NCBI RefSeq assembly: GCF_019396385.1
Contig: NZ_JAHKRN010000018.1
Location: 1-64,000 of the forward strand
Source of the DNA: Nonomuraea harbinensis
GTDB taxonomy: Bacteria > Actinomycetota > Actinomycetes > Streptosporangiales > Streptosporangiaceae
Direction of reading: 5' to 3'
DNA: 64,000 nucleotides
Part shown: one piece after another, positions 23,934-32,566 of the stretch
Numbering within the stretch: position 1 is the stretch's first letter
How the letters are laid out: every line of letters begins with the position of its first letter
Notes under the pieces: generated by a model
Told to the model about the DNA's origin: nothing
Database searches by the model: none
The model's input: the letters and a program-made list of their open reading frames with translations, nothing else
Translations under genes and position numbers: made by a program

Positions 23934-26279
23934 TCAAGTTTTCCCAGGTGGGCGGCCATTACCCGGCACGGCAGGCACCCCATCGGCACTGCCGGAGTCT
24001 CCATCGGGCCGCCTCGCCAAGCCGCGCAAAGCATCTGAGAGCGGGCGATCGTGGACCACGCCCAGCCGCTGCGTGGCACGGGTGAGCGCCACGTACAGAT
24101 CGCTGGTGCCGCGCGGCGACTGGGCCGCGATCAGGTCCGGCTCGGCCACGATCACCGAGTCGAACTCCAGCCCCTTGGCGTCGGCCACGCCGAGCACGGC
24201 GACGGGCGCGTCGAGCGCCTCCGCGCCGCGGGAGCGCCCGGCGCCGGGGGTGACGACCACGGCGCCCTCCACCGACTCCCCCAGCGAGGCGAGCAGCTCG
24301 TCGGGCGCCACGACCGCGACCTTGCCCCCGCCTGCCACCTCGTCCGCGACGATCGCGGGCAGCTCGGCCAGCGGCGCGGCCCACGGGCTCGCCCCGATCT
24401 CGCGGACCGACCGCGGCGCCTCCAGGCCGGGGTCGATGGTGGCGAGCACGCGGGCGGCGACCTCCATGAGCTCGACGGGCGTGCGGTAGTTGACGGTCAG
24501 CCGCTCCTGGCGCCACCGCCCGGCCACGTACGGGTCGAGCACCTCGGCCCAGGAGCGCGCCCCGGCCGCCGAACCGGTCTGGGCGATGTCGCCGACGATC
24601 GTCATGGACCGGGTCGGGATGCGCCGCATGACGGCCCGCCAGGCCATCGGCGACAGCTCCTGCGCCTCGTCCACGATGACGTGACCGTAGGCCCAGGTGC
24701 GGTCGGCGGCGGCGCGTTCGGCGGTGGTGAGGTGCGGGCCCTCGCCGCGCTGGCGCTCGGCCAGCCGTTCGGCCTCCATGACGTCGGACAGCCCGGTCAG
24801 CTCCAGCACCTCGCGGGCGTAGGCGAGCTCGGCCTCGCGCTCGTGCTCCTCGGCCTGGCGGGCCGCGGCCAGCTCCTCCTCCGCCGCCATCGCGCTGGCC
24901 CGCAGCACCTGCTCGTCGATCTCGCCGAGCAGCTCGGCGGCCTCGTCCAGCAGCGGCACGTCGGACTCGGTCCACTCGCCGCCCCGGGCCCCGTCGCGCC
25001 GCAGCAGGGCCCGCTCCTCGGGCGTCAGGCCGGCGGCGGCGTAACCCAGCCGGTCCGGCGACCCGTACAGGCCGAGCAGCAGCCGCTGCGGCGTGAGATA
25101 GGGCCAGAGCCGGTTGAGCGCGGACCTGACGACCGGCTCGGTGCGCAGCTCCTCGCGCAGGTCGGCCAGCTCGTCGTCGTCGATCAGGCCCTTGCCGATC
25201 TGTCTGGCGGCCTGCCGGGCCAGCGCGTTGAGCAGGGAGCGGACGAACACGGCGCGGGCCTGGTTGTGCGGGCGGCGGGAGCGGGCGGCCTTGTTCGCGG
25301 CCGACTCCAGCATCTTGCGGTCCATGGTCAGGGTGTAACGTCCGAGCCGCAGCTCGACGGGCTTGCGCGGGACGCGCTGGCGGTCGCGCACCGCCCTGGC
25401 GATCACCTCGGCCATGCGCAGGTCGCCCTTGACCGCGGCCACCTCGGGCTTGTCCCTGGCGGTCGCGGTCAGCCCGGGATAGAGCTCGCCGACCGCCGAC
25501 AGCAGCACGTCGGTCTCGCCGAGCGAGGGCAGCACCTGCTCGATGTAACGCAGGAAGGTCAGGTTGGGGCCGAGGATGAGCACGCCACGCCGCTCCAGCC
25601 GCTCCCGGTGCGTGTAGAGCAGGTAGGCGGCGCGGTGGAGCGCGACGACGGTCTTGCCGGTGCCGGGGCCGCCCTGGACGACGAGCACCCCGTTCAGGTC
25701 GGACCTGATCACCTTGTCCTGCTCGGCCTGGATGGTGGCCACGATGTCGCGCATCCGGCCGGTGCGCCGCTCGTCCAGCGCCGCCAGCAGGGCGGCCTCG
25801 CCGTTGAGCGTGGCCCGGTCGTCCTCGGTGAGCGCGTCGAGGTCGAGCAGGTCGTCGTCGACCGCGACGACCGTGCGGCCCCGGGTCTGCAGGTGGCGCC
25901 GCCGGGTGAGGCCCATGGGAGCGGCCGGGGTCGCGCGGTAGAACGGCTGCGCGACCGGGGCCCGCCAGTCGATGAGCAGGCGCTCCTGCTCGTCGTCGGT
26001 CAGGCCGAGCTTGCCGATGTAGAGCCGGCCCTCGTCGACGTGGTCGAGCCGGCCGAAGACCAGGCCGCGCTCCACCGCCCACAGCCGGGCCAGCCGGGAG
26101 GCGTACATGTCGGCGAACGTGTCGCGCTCCGACCGGTTCTGCATCGTTCCGACGGCGCCGGACGCCAGCACCTCCTTCAACTGGTGCTGGGTGCGCTCGC
26201 GCAGCTCGTCCAGCCGCTCGTAGAGGCGGGTGACGTACGCCTGCTCCCTGGCGAGTTCCGATTGACGGGTTGCCGCCAG
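23934..26279 (-). CDS. helD: HelD-type RNA polymerase recycling ATPase
   Basis: About 781 aa from a proposed CTG start. An N-terminal coiled coil (SELAREQAYVTRLYERLDEL) enters the RNA polymerase secondary channel; the UvrD-like ATPase follows, with Walker A GGPGTGKTVV (about residues 203-212), DEAQE box (IVDEAQELSP) and late SF1 motifs in YVALTRATQRLG. HelD dismantles stalled RNA polymerase complexes and may confer rifamycin tolerance. The coiled coil lies upstream of the first normal start (TTG 26180); the frame stays open to a stop at 26376-26378 with only CTG (26279), ATT (26297) and ATC codons as starts. CTG is chosen since CACAAT lies six bases before it; the start is uncertain. Confidence 0.85.
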   Translation of the reverse strand: MAATRQSELAREQAYVTRLYERLDELRERTQHQLKEVLASGAVGTMQNRSERDTFADMYASRLARLWAVERGLVFGRLDHVDEGRLYIGKLGLTDDEQERLLIDWRAPVAQPFYRATPAAPMGLTRRRHLQTRGRTVVAVDDDLLDLDALTEDDRATLNGEAALLAALDERRTGRMRDIVATIQAEQDKVIRSDLNGVLVVQGGPGTGKTVVALHRAAYLLYTHRERLERRGVLILGPNLTFLRYIEQVLPSLGETDVLLSAVGELYPGLTATARDKPEVAAVKGDLRMAEVIARAVRDRQRVPRKPVELRLGRYTLTMDRKMLESAANKAARSRRPHNQARAVFVRSLLNALARQAARQIGKGLIDDDELADLREELRTEPVVRSALNRLWPYLTPQRLLLGLYGSPDRLGYAAAGLTPEERALLRRDGARGGEWTESDVPLLDEAAELLGEIDEQVLRASAMAAEEELAAARQAEEHEREAELAYAREVLELTGLSDVMEAERLAERQRGEGPHLTTAERAAADRTWAYGHVIVDEAQELSPMAWRAVMRRIPTRSMTIVGDIAQTGSAAGARSWAEVLDPYVAGRWRQERLTVNYRTPVELMEVAARVLATIDPGLEAPRSVREIGASPWAAPLAELPAIVADEVAGGGKVAVVAPDELLASLGESVEGAVVVTPGAGRSRGAEALDAPVAVLGVADAKGLEFDSVIVAEPDLIAAQSPRGTSDLYVALTRATQRLGVVHDRPLSDALRGLARRPDGDSGSADGVPAVPGNGRPPGKT

Positions 26280-26492
26280 ACCATTATTGTGGTTAATGGG
26301 ACACTCCGGGCCATTCTGCTTGTTGTTACGACAAACGATGAGATTAGCATGCCTGTCGCGGCGCTCTCCCGCGTTTCACTCTCTCCCCTCTCCCGTGCGG
26401 CCCCTTCATTCTGCGCGACCCTCTCTGCGGTACGGTCACGGGTTCGCCGCACCTCTTGACCGGACGCCCCGGCGCTCCTTACGGTCACCTTC

Positions 26493-26513
26493 GGTTAGGA
26501 AAGTTTCCTAACC
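26493..26513. promoter_or_regulatory. Perfect palindromic operator before the ROK gene
   Basis: GGTTAGGAAA (26493-26502) and TTTCCTAACC (26504-26513) form a perfect 10-bp inverted repeat around one G, 14 bases before the ROK regulator start. ROK repressors typically bind inverted repeats with AAA/TTT centres, so this is the likely autoregulatory operator. Confidence 0.75.
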
Positions 26514-26526
26514 TCCGGGGGAAGAG

Positions 26527-27792
26527 GTGACAGTGAGCGGTTCCGTACCGGGCACTCCCAGTCTGCTACGCGCGATCAACGATCGCGCGGCCCTGCGCCT
26601 GCTTCTGGAGCGCGGGCCGCTCACCCGTCCCGAGCTGGGCGCGCTGACGGGGCTGTCGAAGCCGACGGCGTCGCAGTTGCTGCTCCGCCTGCGCGAGGCG
26701 GGGCTGGTGGTGCTGGACGGGGTGCGGGAGGGCTTGCCGGGCCGTACCGCCGAGGTGTACCGGGTCAACGCGGCGGCGGCGTACGCGGCCGCGCTGGACG
26801 TCACCTCGGGCAGGATCGAGGCGCGGGTGGCGGACCTGACGGGGGCGGTGGTCGGCGAGCACGTGCTGGAGCCGCCCGGCGGCGACCTGATCGGCGGGCT
26901 GCGCGCCGCGCTGGCCGGGGCGCGGCCTCCCGCACCGCCGCGCCATCTGGTGATCGGGGTGCAGGCGGCGGTCGACCCGACGACGGGGCGGCTGGGGTAC
27001 GCGACCGCCGAGGACATGCCCGGCTGGCACGTCGACGACCTGGTGGACCGGCTGTCCATGGGGCTGGGCGTGCCGGTGTCGGTGGAGAACAACGTCAACC
27101 TGGTGGCCCTGGCGGAGCGGGCGCACGGGGCGGCCGCGGGCACGCCGGACTTCGTCCTGCTGTGGGCCGACGCGGGCATCGGCTCGGCGATCGTCCTCGG
27201 CGGCCGGCTCCACCGTGGCGCGACGGGCGGTGCGGGCGAGGTCGGCTACATGCCCGCGCCGGGCGCGCCCACGGCACGCGAGAGCGGCCCGTACGCCGAC
27301 CACGGCTTCCAGGCGTTGTCCGGCGGCGCGGCGGTGCTGCGGGTCCTCCGCCGGCACGGCATCCCGGGCGCGGACCTCCGCGAGACGGTCAGGAACGCGG
27401 CCCGAGCCGCCGAGGACCCGCCGGCGGGCCCACCGCAAGAGAGCACGGCGGCGAACCCGCCGGACACCCGCATGGCCGGCGCGGTGGACGCGGTGCCCGC
27501 GGATTCGGGTGAGGCGGCGTTGCGGGAGGTGGCGGGGCGGCTGGCGGTGGGGCTGGCCGCGATCACCTCGGTGATGGATCCGGCGCTGATCGTGCTGACC
27601 GGCGCGGTGCCGCTGGCGGGCGGGGAGCCGCTGCGGCGGCTGATCGAGGAGGAGCTGCACGCGCTGACCATCGCCCGCCCGCGGGTGCGGCTGTCGCAGG
27701 TGGCGGGCAACCCCGTGCTGGTGGGAGCGCTCGACCTGGCGCTGGCCACGGTGCGGGACGAGGTGCTCGACTCGACGGGCGTGACGGGTTGA
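26527..27792 (+). CDS. ROK-family transcriptional repressor
   Basis: Product of 421 aa: an N-terminal winged helix-turn-helix (LTRPELGALTGLSKPTASQL, about residues 32-51) joined to a ROK domain with VIGVQAAVDPTTG and VENNVNLVALAERAHG. The zinc site CxCGxxGCxE, usual in ROK proteins after GEVGYM, is absent and replaced by a Pro/Ala-rich stretch, so it is unlikely to be a sugar kinase. The domain probably binds a sugar to release DNA. GTG at 26527 (with a second GTG at 26533) is preceded by GGGGGAAGAG. A perfect palindromic operator overlaps its promoter. No transporter lies next to it, so its metabolic targets are elsewhere. Confidence 0.92.
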   Translation: MTVSGSVPGTPSLLRAINDRAALRLLLERGPLTRPELGALTGLSKPTASQLLLRLREAGLVVLDGVREGLPGRTAEVYRVNAAAAYAAALDVTSGRIEARVADLTGAVVGEHVLEPPGGDLIGGLRAALAGARPPAPPRHLVIGVQAAVDPTTGRLGYATAEDMPGWHVDDLVDRLSMGLGVPVSVENNVNLVALAERAHGAAAGTPDFVLLWADAGIGSAIVLGGRLHRGATGGAGEVGYMPAPGAPTARESGPYADHGFQALSGGAAVLRVLRRHGIPGADLRETVRNAARAAEDPPAGPPQESTAANPPDTRMAGAVDAVPADSGEAALREVAGRLAVGLAAITSVMDPALIVLTGAVPLAGGEPLRRLIEEELHALTIARPRVRLSQVAGNPVLVGALDLALATVRDEVLDSTGVTG

Positions 27793-27936
27793 CGTCACGC
27801 CCTCGACCGCTTCGGCGCCGCCGAGGCCGCGAAAGCCCGGCTGTGTGCCCGCTTCGTCCACCTTTGACACTGTCGTGGGCGTGACAGAGTAGGCCTGTCC
27901 CTGGCGTGTCACGCGTGCCCTCATCATGCTGCGGTC

Positions 27937-30153
27937 ATGGACGGGTTCCTGGACACCAGCACGAACGGCATGACCGAGTTGCGGGTGCACGGCGTGTCCG
28001 GCACGCCGCCCGGGGAGATGCTCAACCATCCGCATCCCCTGCTGGTCGCGGGCGACGGGACGACGGGGTTCTACCGGCGCTGGTGGCCGGCGGGCCGGCC
28101 GGAGACCGAGGACGCGGACGTGCCGGGCGAGCGTCACCGCGAGGCGTACGCGTGGGCCGGGCTCACCTCCGGCGGCCGGACCATCGCGCTGTGGCTGCTG
28201 CTCCTGCCGTTCGCGCTGGCCAACCTGGCGTACTTCATGCTGCCCAGGCCGGAGGGCGGGCGGCCGGTGCGGCGGGCCCTGGAGGCGGCTCAGCGGCTGT
28301 TCGCGCTGCTGCTGACGGGCACGCTGGTGGCGGCCGTCACGCGGGCCAGCGTGGACCTGATCGGCTGGCAGTGCACCGCCGCCGGGCGGGCGTGCGCGTA
28401 CGCGACCGCGCCCGGCTGGGTGCGCTGGATGGCGGAGCTGTGGGGCGCCGAGCACTCGCGGCGGCTGGCCGTGACCGCGCTGGTGCCGCTCGCCGTGGTG
28501 GTGGTGCTGTGGGTGGTCGGGCGGCGGACGTGGCAGCGGGACGAGCGGACCGCCATGCCGCCCGACGGGTTCGAGCGGCCGGGCGTGCTGCTGGCCCGGC
28601 CGCGGCTGTGGCACGGCGACGAGCCGGTGCGGCGGCTGCGGGCGGTGCACGTGGCGTTCGCCCTCGGGTGGATCGGGCTGGCCGTGGCGGCCCCGTTCAC
28701 CCGCTCGGGCCTCGGGCTGGTGCTGGCGGTGGCGAACGCCGTGGTGCTGGTGGCCGCGGTCCTGGCGGTGGTGGCGCCGGGGGTGGCGCGGCGGGTGGAT
28801 CCGGGTGCCGACGATCCCGGCGGGGCGGTGCTGAGCCGGGTCTGCGCGGCGCTGGAGGCGGCGGGCGCGGCGGTGCTGGCCGTGACGCTGGTCGCGGCGG
28901 CGGCCGGGCTGCCCGGCGCGTCCGGCTCGCGCCAGTTGCCGGGGGTCGGGGCGGGGACGGTGCAGTTCGTGCTGACGCTGGGGCTGGTGGCGTTCACGCT
29001 GGCGGGCACCTGGTGGCTGGCCCGGCGCGACCGGGGGACGGGGCCGCGGGCGCTGGGCGGGCTGGCGAGCTGGTTCGCGCTGCTGGTGGCCGCGGCCGTG
29101 GCGAACGCGCTGGGCCTGGGCGTGATGTTCTGGACGGCCTCGTTCTTCGGCGTGCCGGCCTCACCGGGCGCGGGCGGGCCGGTGGGCCACAGGCTGTTCC
29201 TGGACGAGCCGGTGTGGTGGACGGCCGCGCTGGTGCCGGTCCTGGTCGCGGGCCTGGTGGTGGTCGGGCTCGTGCTGTGGAACGCGCGCAGGTCCGAGGC
29301 GGCCCGGCTGACTCCCGGGCTGGAGCCGCACTACGGGCGGCACAGCGAGGAGGTGGCCGGCTGCTGGGCGCTGGCCGGGCTGACCGACCGGGCGGGGCAG
29401 GTGCTGGGGCTGCTGACCGGGATCGGGCTGGCGGGGTTCGCCCTGGTGACCGTGTTCTACCAGTTCCGGCTGCTGAGCCCGGTGGACGGGCTGGCCGGGC
29501 TGTTCGCCACGATCGGCAGCTGGGCGATGGCCGCGTTCCTCGTCGGGCTGGTGCTGCTGGGCCGGCGCGCGTACAGCGATCCTGGGCTGCGCCGGACGAT
29601 CGGGATCCTGTGGGACGTGTCCACGTTCTGGCCGCGCGCCACCCACCCGCTCGCCCCGCCCTGCTACACCGAGCGGGTGGTGCCCGAGCTGATCTCCCGG
29701 GTGCGCCGGCTGGCCAGGGATGACGCCGATCTGGTGCTGCTTTCCGGACACAGCCAGGGCAGCGTGATCGCCGCCTCGGTGGTGCTGCAGCTCGACCCGG
29801 CGGCGCGCGGGCGGGTGCGGCTGCTCACGCACGGCTCGCCGCTGCGGCGGCTGTACGCGGCGTTCTTCCCCGCCTACTTCGGGCCCGCCGCGCTGGGTGC
29901 GGTACGGGACGCGGTGCCCTGGTTCAACCTTTACCGGCTGAGCGACCCGATCGGCGGGCCCGTCCTGGGGCGGGTGGACCCGTTCGGGCCGCGCGAGTCG
30001 CTGTCGGCGGTGGACCTGTTCTGCTGGGACCCGGCCAGGCCGGAGCCGGGCGATCCGCTGCCGGAGACCCGCTGGCACGCCGGCTACTGGTTCGACCCGC
30101 CGTACGCGGAGGCGCTGCGCAGGCTCACCACGGCGACCCTGCGCGGCGGGTGA
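27937..30153 (+). CDS. Multi-pass membrane protein with split alpha/beta-hydrolase core
   Basis: Product of 738 aa, not assigned to a named family. The N-terminus (TELRVHGVSGTPPGEMLNHP, about residues 12-31) looks like a hydrolase oxyanion-loop strand. About ten membrane helices follow (roughly 70-550), then a cytosolic C-terminal part with a nucleophile elbow LLSGHSQGSVIAASVVL (about 600-616). A lipase-like core interrupted by a large membrane insert is the simplest reading. Candidate acid and His residues occur in FWDPARP and RWHAGYW. The ATG at 27937 is used; ATG at 27970 is where relatives would be expected to begin. No Shine-Dalgarno at either. Confidence 0.75.
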   Translation: MDGFLDTSTNGMTELRVHGVSGTPPGEMLNHPHPLLVAGDGTTGFYRRWWPAGRPETEDADVPGERHREAYAWAGLTSGGRTIALWLLLLPFALANLAYFMLPRPEGGRPVRRALEAAQRLFALLLTGTLVAAVTRASVDLIGWQCTAAGRACAYATAPGWVRWMAELWGAEHSRRLAVTALVPLAVVVVLWVVGRRTWQRDERTAMPPDGFERPGVLLARPRLWHGDEPVRRLRAVHVAFALGWIGLAVAAPFTRSGLGLVLAVANAVVLVAAVLAVVAPGVARRVDPGADDPGGAVLSRVCAALEAAGAAVLAVTLVAAAAGLPGASGSRQLPGVGAGTVQFVLTLGLVAFTLAGTWWLARRDRGTGPRALGGLASWFALLVAAAVANALGLGVMFWTASFFGVPASPGAGGPVGHRLFLDEPVWWTAALVPVLVAGLVVVGLVLWNARRSEAARLTPGLEPHYGRHSEEVAGCWALAGLTDRAGQVLGLLTGIGLAGFALVTVFYQFRLLSPVDGLAGLFATIGSWAMAAFLVGLVLLGRRAYSDPGLRRTIGILWDVSTFWPRATHPLAPPCYTERVVPELISRVRRLARDDADLVLLSGHSQGSVIAASVVLQLDPAARGRVRLLTHGSPLRRLYAAFFPAYFGPAALGAVRDAVPWFNLYRLSDPIGGPVLGRVDPFGPRESLSAVDLFCWDPARPEPGDPLPETRWHAGYWFDPPYAEALRRLTTATLRGG

Positions 30154-30160
30154 GCGGCCG

Positions 30161-30343
30161 CTAGTGGAGTTCGAGGATGAAGGCGGCGGCCAGCGCGGGC
30201 GCGCACGGCCAGGCGGCGCCGCAGGAGGCGCAGGCGTGCGCGGCTCCGGCCCGGTGGGCGTCCAGCGCGCCGGCCGCCCTGGCGAAGCAGGTCTCGCCCA
30301 GCGGGTCGTCGTGAGCGGGCTTCGTACCGAGGAGAACGGCCAT
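30161..30343 (-). CDS. Small Cys-containing actinobacterial protein
   Basis: Product of 60 aa. The C-terminal half carries HACASCGAAWPCAPALA, an H-CxxC-WPC pattern found in many small actinobacterial proteins of unknown function and suggestive of a zinc site. The ATG at 30343 has AAGGTG seven bases upstream and is preferred over a longer frame from 30442. It is convergent with the membrane hydrolase gene and stands alone. Confidence 0.6.
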   Translation of the reverse strand: MAVLLGTKPAHDDPLGETCFARAAGALDAHRAGAAHACASCGAAWPCAPALAAAFILELH

Positions 30344-30460
30344 GTCGGTCACCTTCGCTGCGTGTTCGGCTGCGCTCACTCTCTCTCGCCGGAGCGTCGC
30401 CGTCCGGGTCGAAGGACTCGCCCGGACCGCGTCTTCGGCCACACTTGACCGAAAGGCGGG

Positions 30461-32023
30461 TCAGCGGGCCAGGATGGCGGCCACGCGCTCGCGTACGGAC
30501 GGGGTGTCGAGGCCGCGGACGGTCAGCGTGGTGCGGCGACGGACCACGTCGTCGACCGTGACCGCCCACTCGTGGTCGCGGGCGTAGACCGCCTGAGCCC
30601 AGATGTCGGGGCCGTCGGGGTGGATGCGCTCGCCCAGGCCGGGGTCGTCGCGGATGAGCCGGGCCAGGTCGAAGGCGATCGAGCCGTAGTGGGAGGCGAG
30701 GTGGCGGGCCACCAGGGGGTCCATGCGGGCGTCGGGGTCGCGCTCGGTCCACAGCCGCATGGCCACCGCGTCGGGGCTCGCCAGCCCCGGCAGCGGCACG
30801 GCCGGCAGGATGTCGGCCAGGTCGTCGCCGAGCGGGTGGCCGGGCAGGTGGGCGAGCGTGTCGAGGACCACCCGGCCGATGTGGCGGTAGGTGGTCCACT
30901 TGCCGCCGGCGACCGACAGCATGCCGCCCGTGCCGCGGGTGAGCACGGTCTCGCGCTTGGCCGCGGTCACCTGGCCGGGGCCGCCGGGGAGCACACGCAG
31001 GCCGGCGAAGGAGTAGGTGATGTCGTCGCGGCCCAGCTGGGAGCCGAGCACGGCGTGGCCGGCCTCGTCGAGGATCTGCGTGATGTCGGCCTCGGTGGGG
31101 CGCACCCCGGCCGGGTCGCCCTCGTAGGGCTCGTCGGTGGTGCCCAGCAGGAGGTGGTCCTCCCACGGGATGGCGAACGACACGCGGTACTTGTCGATCG
31201 GGATGGTCAGCGCGGCCTTCCAGGGCTCGTGGCGGCGCAGCACCAGGTGGGCGCCCTTGGACAGGCGGATGCTGGGCTCGGCGCCGGGGTCTTCCATGCG
31301 GCGCAGGTGGTCGATCCACGGGCCGGTCGCGTTGAGCACCAGCCGGGCCGACACGCCGAACTCGCCGCCGTCGAGCCGGTCGCGCAGCTCGGCGCCGGTG
31401 ACGGTGGCGCCGGTCTTGCGCAGCCCGACGACCTCGGCGTGGTTGAGCACGGTCGCGCCCGCGTCGACGGCGGCGCGCACGGTCATGACCGCGACCCGGC
31501 TGTCGTTCATCTGGTGGTCGCCGTAGACGGCGGCGGAGCGCAGGCCGTCCATCTTGAGCGCGGGCACCCTGGCCTGCGCCTGCTGCGGCGTGATCACCTT
31601 GCCGACGCCGTCGCCGAACACCGACAGCGCGGAGTAGAGGAACACGCCCGCGCCGAGCTTGGCCGCGCCGTGAGGGCCCCCGCGGTAGATCGGGACCACG
31701 AACGTGAGCGGTTTGACCAGGTGGGGGGCGATGTCGCCGGCCAGCGCCCGGCGCTCCCTGTGGTTCTCCGCGACGAGCTTGACGTTGCCGGTCTGGAGGT
31801 AGCGCAGGCCTCCGTGGACGAGTTTGGACGAGGCGCTGGAGGTGGCCCCGGCGAAGTCGCCGGCGTCGACCATGGCGACGCGCAGCCCCGCCTGGGCGGC
31901 CATCCAGGTGACGGACGTGCCCAGGATGCCGCCGCCGATGACGAGCAGGTCGTAGGAGACCCGGCTCAGCTCCTCGCGCGTCTCGGCGCGAGTGGTCATC
32001 GCGGCGGTGCTATTGGCGATCAT
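30461..32023 (-). CDS. glpD: Aerobic glycerol-3-phosphate dehydrogenase
   Basis: Product of 520 aa. An FAD-binding motif VIGGGILGTSVTWMAA lies near the N-terminus (about residues 28-43); the glycerol-3-phosphate oxidase/dehydrogenase signature follows in SSKLVHGGLRYLQTG, and the C-terminal DAO_C domain is complete. A membrane-associated flavoprotein that oxidises glycerol-3-phosphate to dihydroxyacetone phosphate and passes electrons to quinone. GGAG lies seven bases before the ATG. glpK and glpF are not nearby; an Lrp-family gene sits 34 bases upstream on the same strand and could be cotranscribed. Confidence 0.96.
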   Translation of the reverse strand: MIANSTAAMTTRAETREELSRVSYDLLVIGGGILGTSVTWMAAQAGLRVAMVDAGDFAGATSSASSKLVHGGLRYLQTGNVKLVAENHRERRALAGDIAPHLVKPLTFVVPIYRGGPHGAAKLGAGVFLYSALSVFGDGVGKVITPQQAQARVPALKMDGLRSAAVYGDHQMNDSRVAVMTVRAAVDAGATVLNHAEVVGLRKTGATVTGAELRDRLDGGEFGVSARLVLNATGPWIDHLRRMEDPGAEPSIRLSKGAHLVLRRHEPWKAALTIPIDKYRVSFAIPWEDHLLLGTTDEPYEGDPAGVRPTEADITQILDEAGHAVLGSQLGRDDITYSFAGLRVLPGGPGQVTAAKRETVLTRGTGGMLSVAGGKWTTYRHIGRVVLDTLAHLPGHPLGDDLADILPAVPLPGLASPDAVAMRLWTERDPDARMDPLVARHLASHYGSIAFDLARLIRDDPGLGERIHPDGPDIWAQAVYARDHEWAVTVDDVVRRRTTLTVRGLDTPSVRERVAAILAR

Positions 32024-32057
32024 GTGGTGCTCCAGTCGAGGCGGCGCCTCTATGATC

Positions 32058-32543
32058 TCACGCGGCCGGCGGTCGATCGGGCCCGGCGCTCTCGCCGCCC
32101 CGGGTCACGTCGGGGGCGCGGTGCTCGTACGGGGTGCTCAGCACCACGGTGGTCCGGGTGGACACGTTGGCGGCGGCCCTGATCTGCTGCAGGAGCTCCT
32201 CCAGCGCCACGGGGGACCCCACGCGGACCTTGAGGATGTAACTCTCGTCGCCCGCGACGCTGTGGCACGCCTCGATCGCGCTCAGGTGGGCCAGCCGGTC
32301 GGGGGCGTCGTCGGGGGCGGCCGGGTCGATCGGCTTGATCGAGATGAACGCGGTCAGCGGCAGCCCGATCGCGTCATGGTCGACGATCGCGGCGTAGCCG
32401 CGCACCACGCCGCGCTTCTCCAGGCGGCGCACCCGCTGGTGGACCGCCGAGACCGAGAGCCCGGTCTCCCTGGCCAGGTCGGTAAAGCTCATCCGGCCGT
32501 CGCGGGCCAGCAGCGCGACGATCCGGCGATCGATCTCCTCCAT
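32058..32543 (-). CDS. Lrp/AsnC-family transcriptional regulator
   Basis: Product of 161 aa: a winged helix-turn-helix (FTDLARETGLSVSAVHQRVR, about residues 20-39) and a RAM ligand-binding domain (about 68-140) with the effector-binding loop around CHSVAGDESYILKVRV. A 20-residue charged tail is extra. Lrp proteins form octamers that respond to amino acids. The ATG at 32543 follows TACCTT by six bases, so the mRNA is probably leaderless. It lies upstream of glpD on the same strand; regulation of glpD by this protein is possible but not shown. Confidence 0.93.
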   Translation of the reverse strand: MEEIDRRIVALLARDGRMSFTDLARETGLSVSAVHQRVRRLEKRGVVRGYAAIVDHDAIGLPLTAFISIKPIDPAAPDDAPDRLAHLSAIEACHSVAGDESYILKVRVGSPVALEELLQQIRAAANVSTRTTVVLSTPYEHRAPDVTRGGESAGPDRPPAA

Positions 32544-32549
32544 CGGTCA

Positions 32550-32555
32550 AAGGTA
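32550..32555 (-). promoter_or_regulatory. Candidate -10 hexamer of the Lrp gene
   Basis: TACCTT ends six bases before the ATG at 32543. No Shine-Dalgarno is present; consistent with a leaderless transcript. Confidence 0.5.
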
Positions 32556-32566
32556 GCCGGTCGCGT

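Noticed and set aside
26177..26488. Separate 103-codon gene upstream of the HelD frame
   Set aside because: It overlaps the coiled-coil coding part of the HelD frame in another reading frame and has no family resemblance; its ATG at 26284 is relevant only as a possible frameshifted start.
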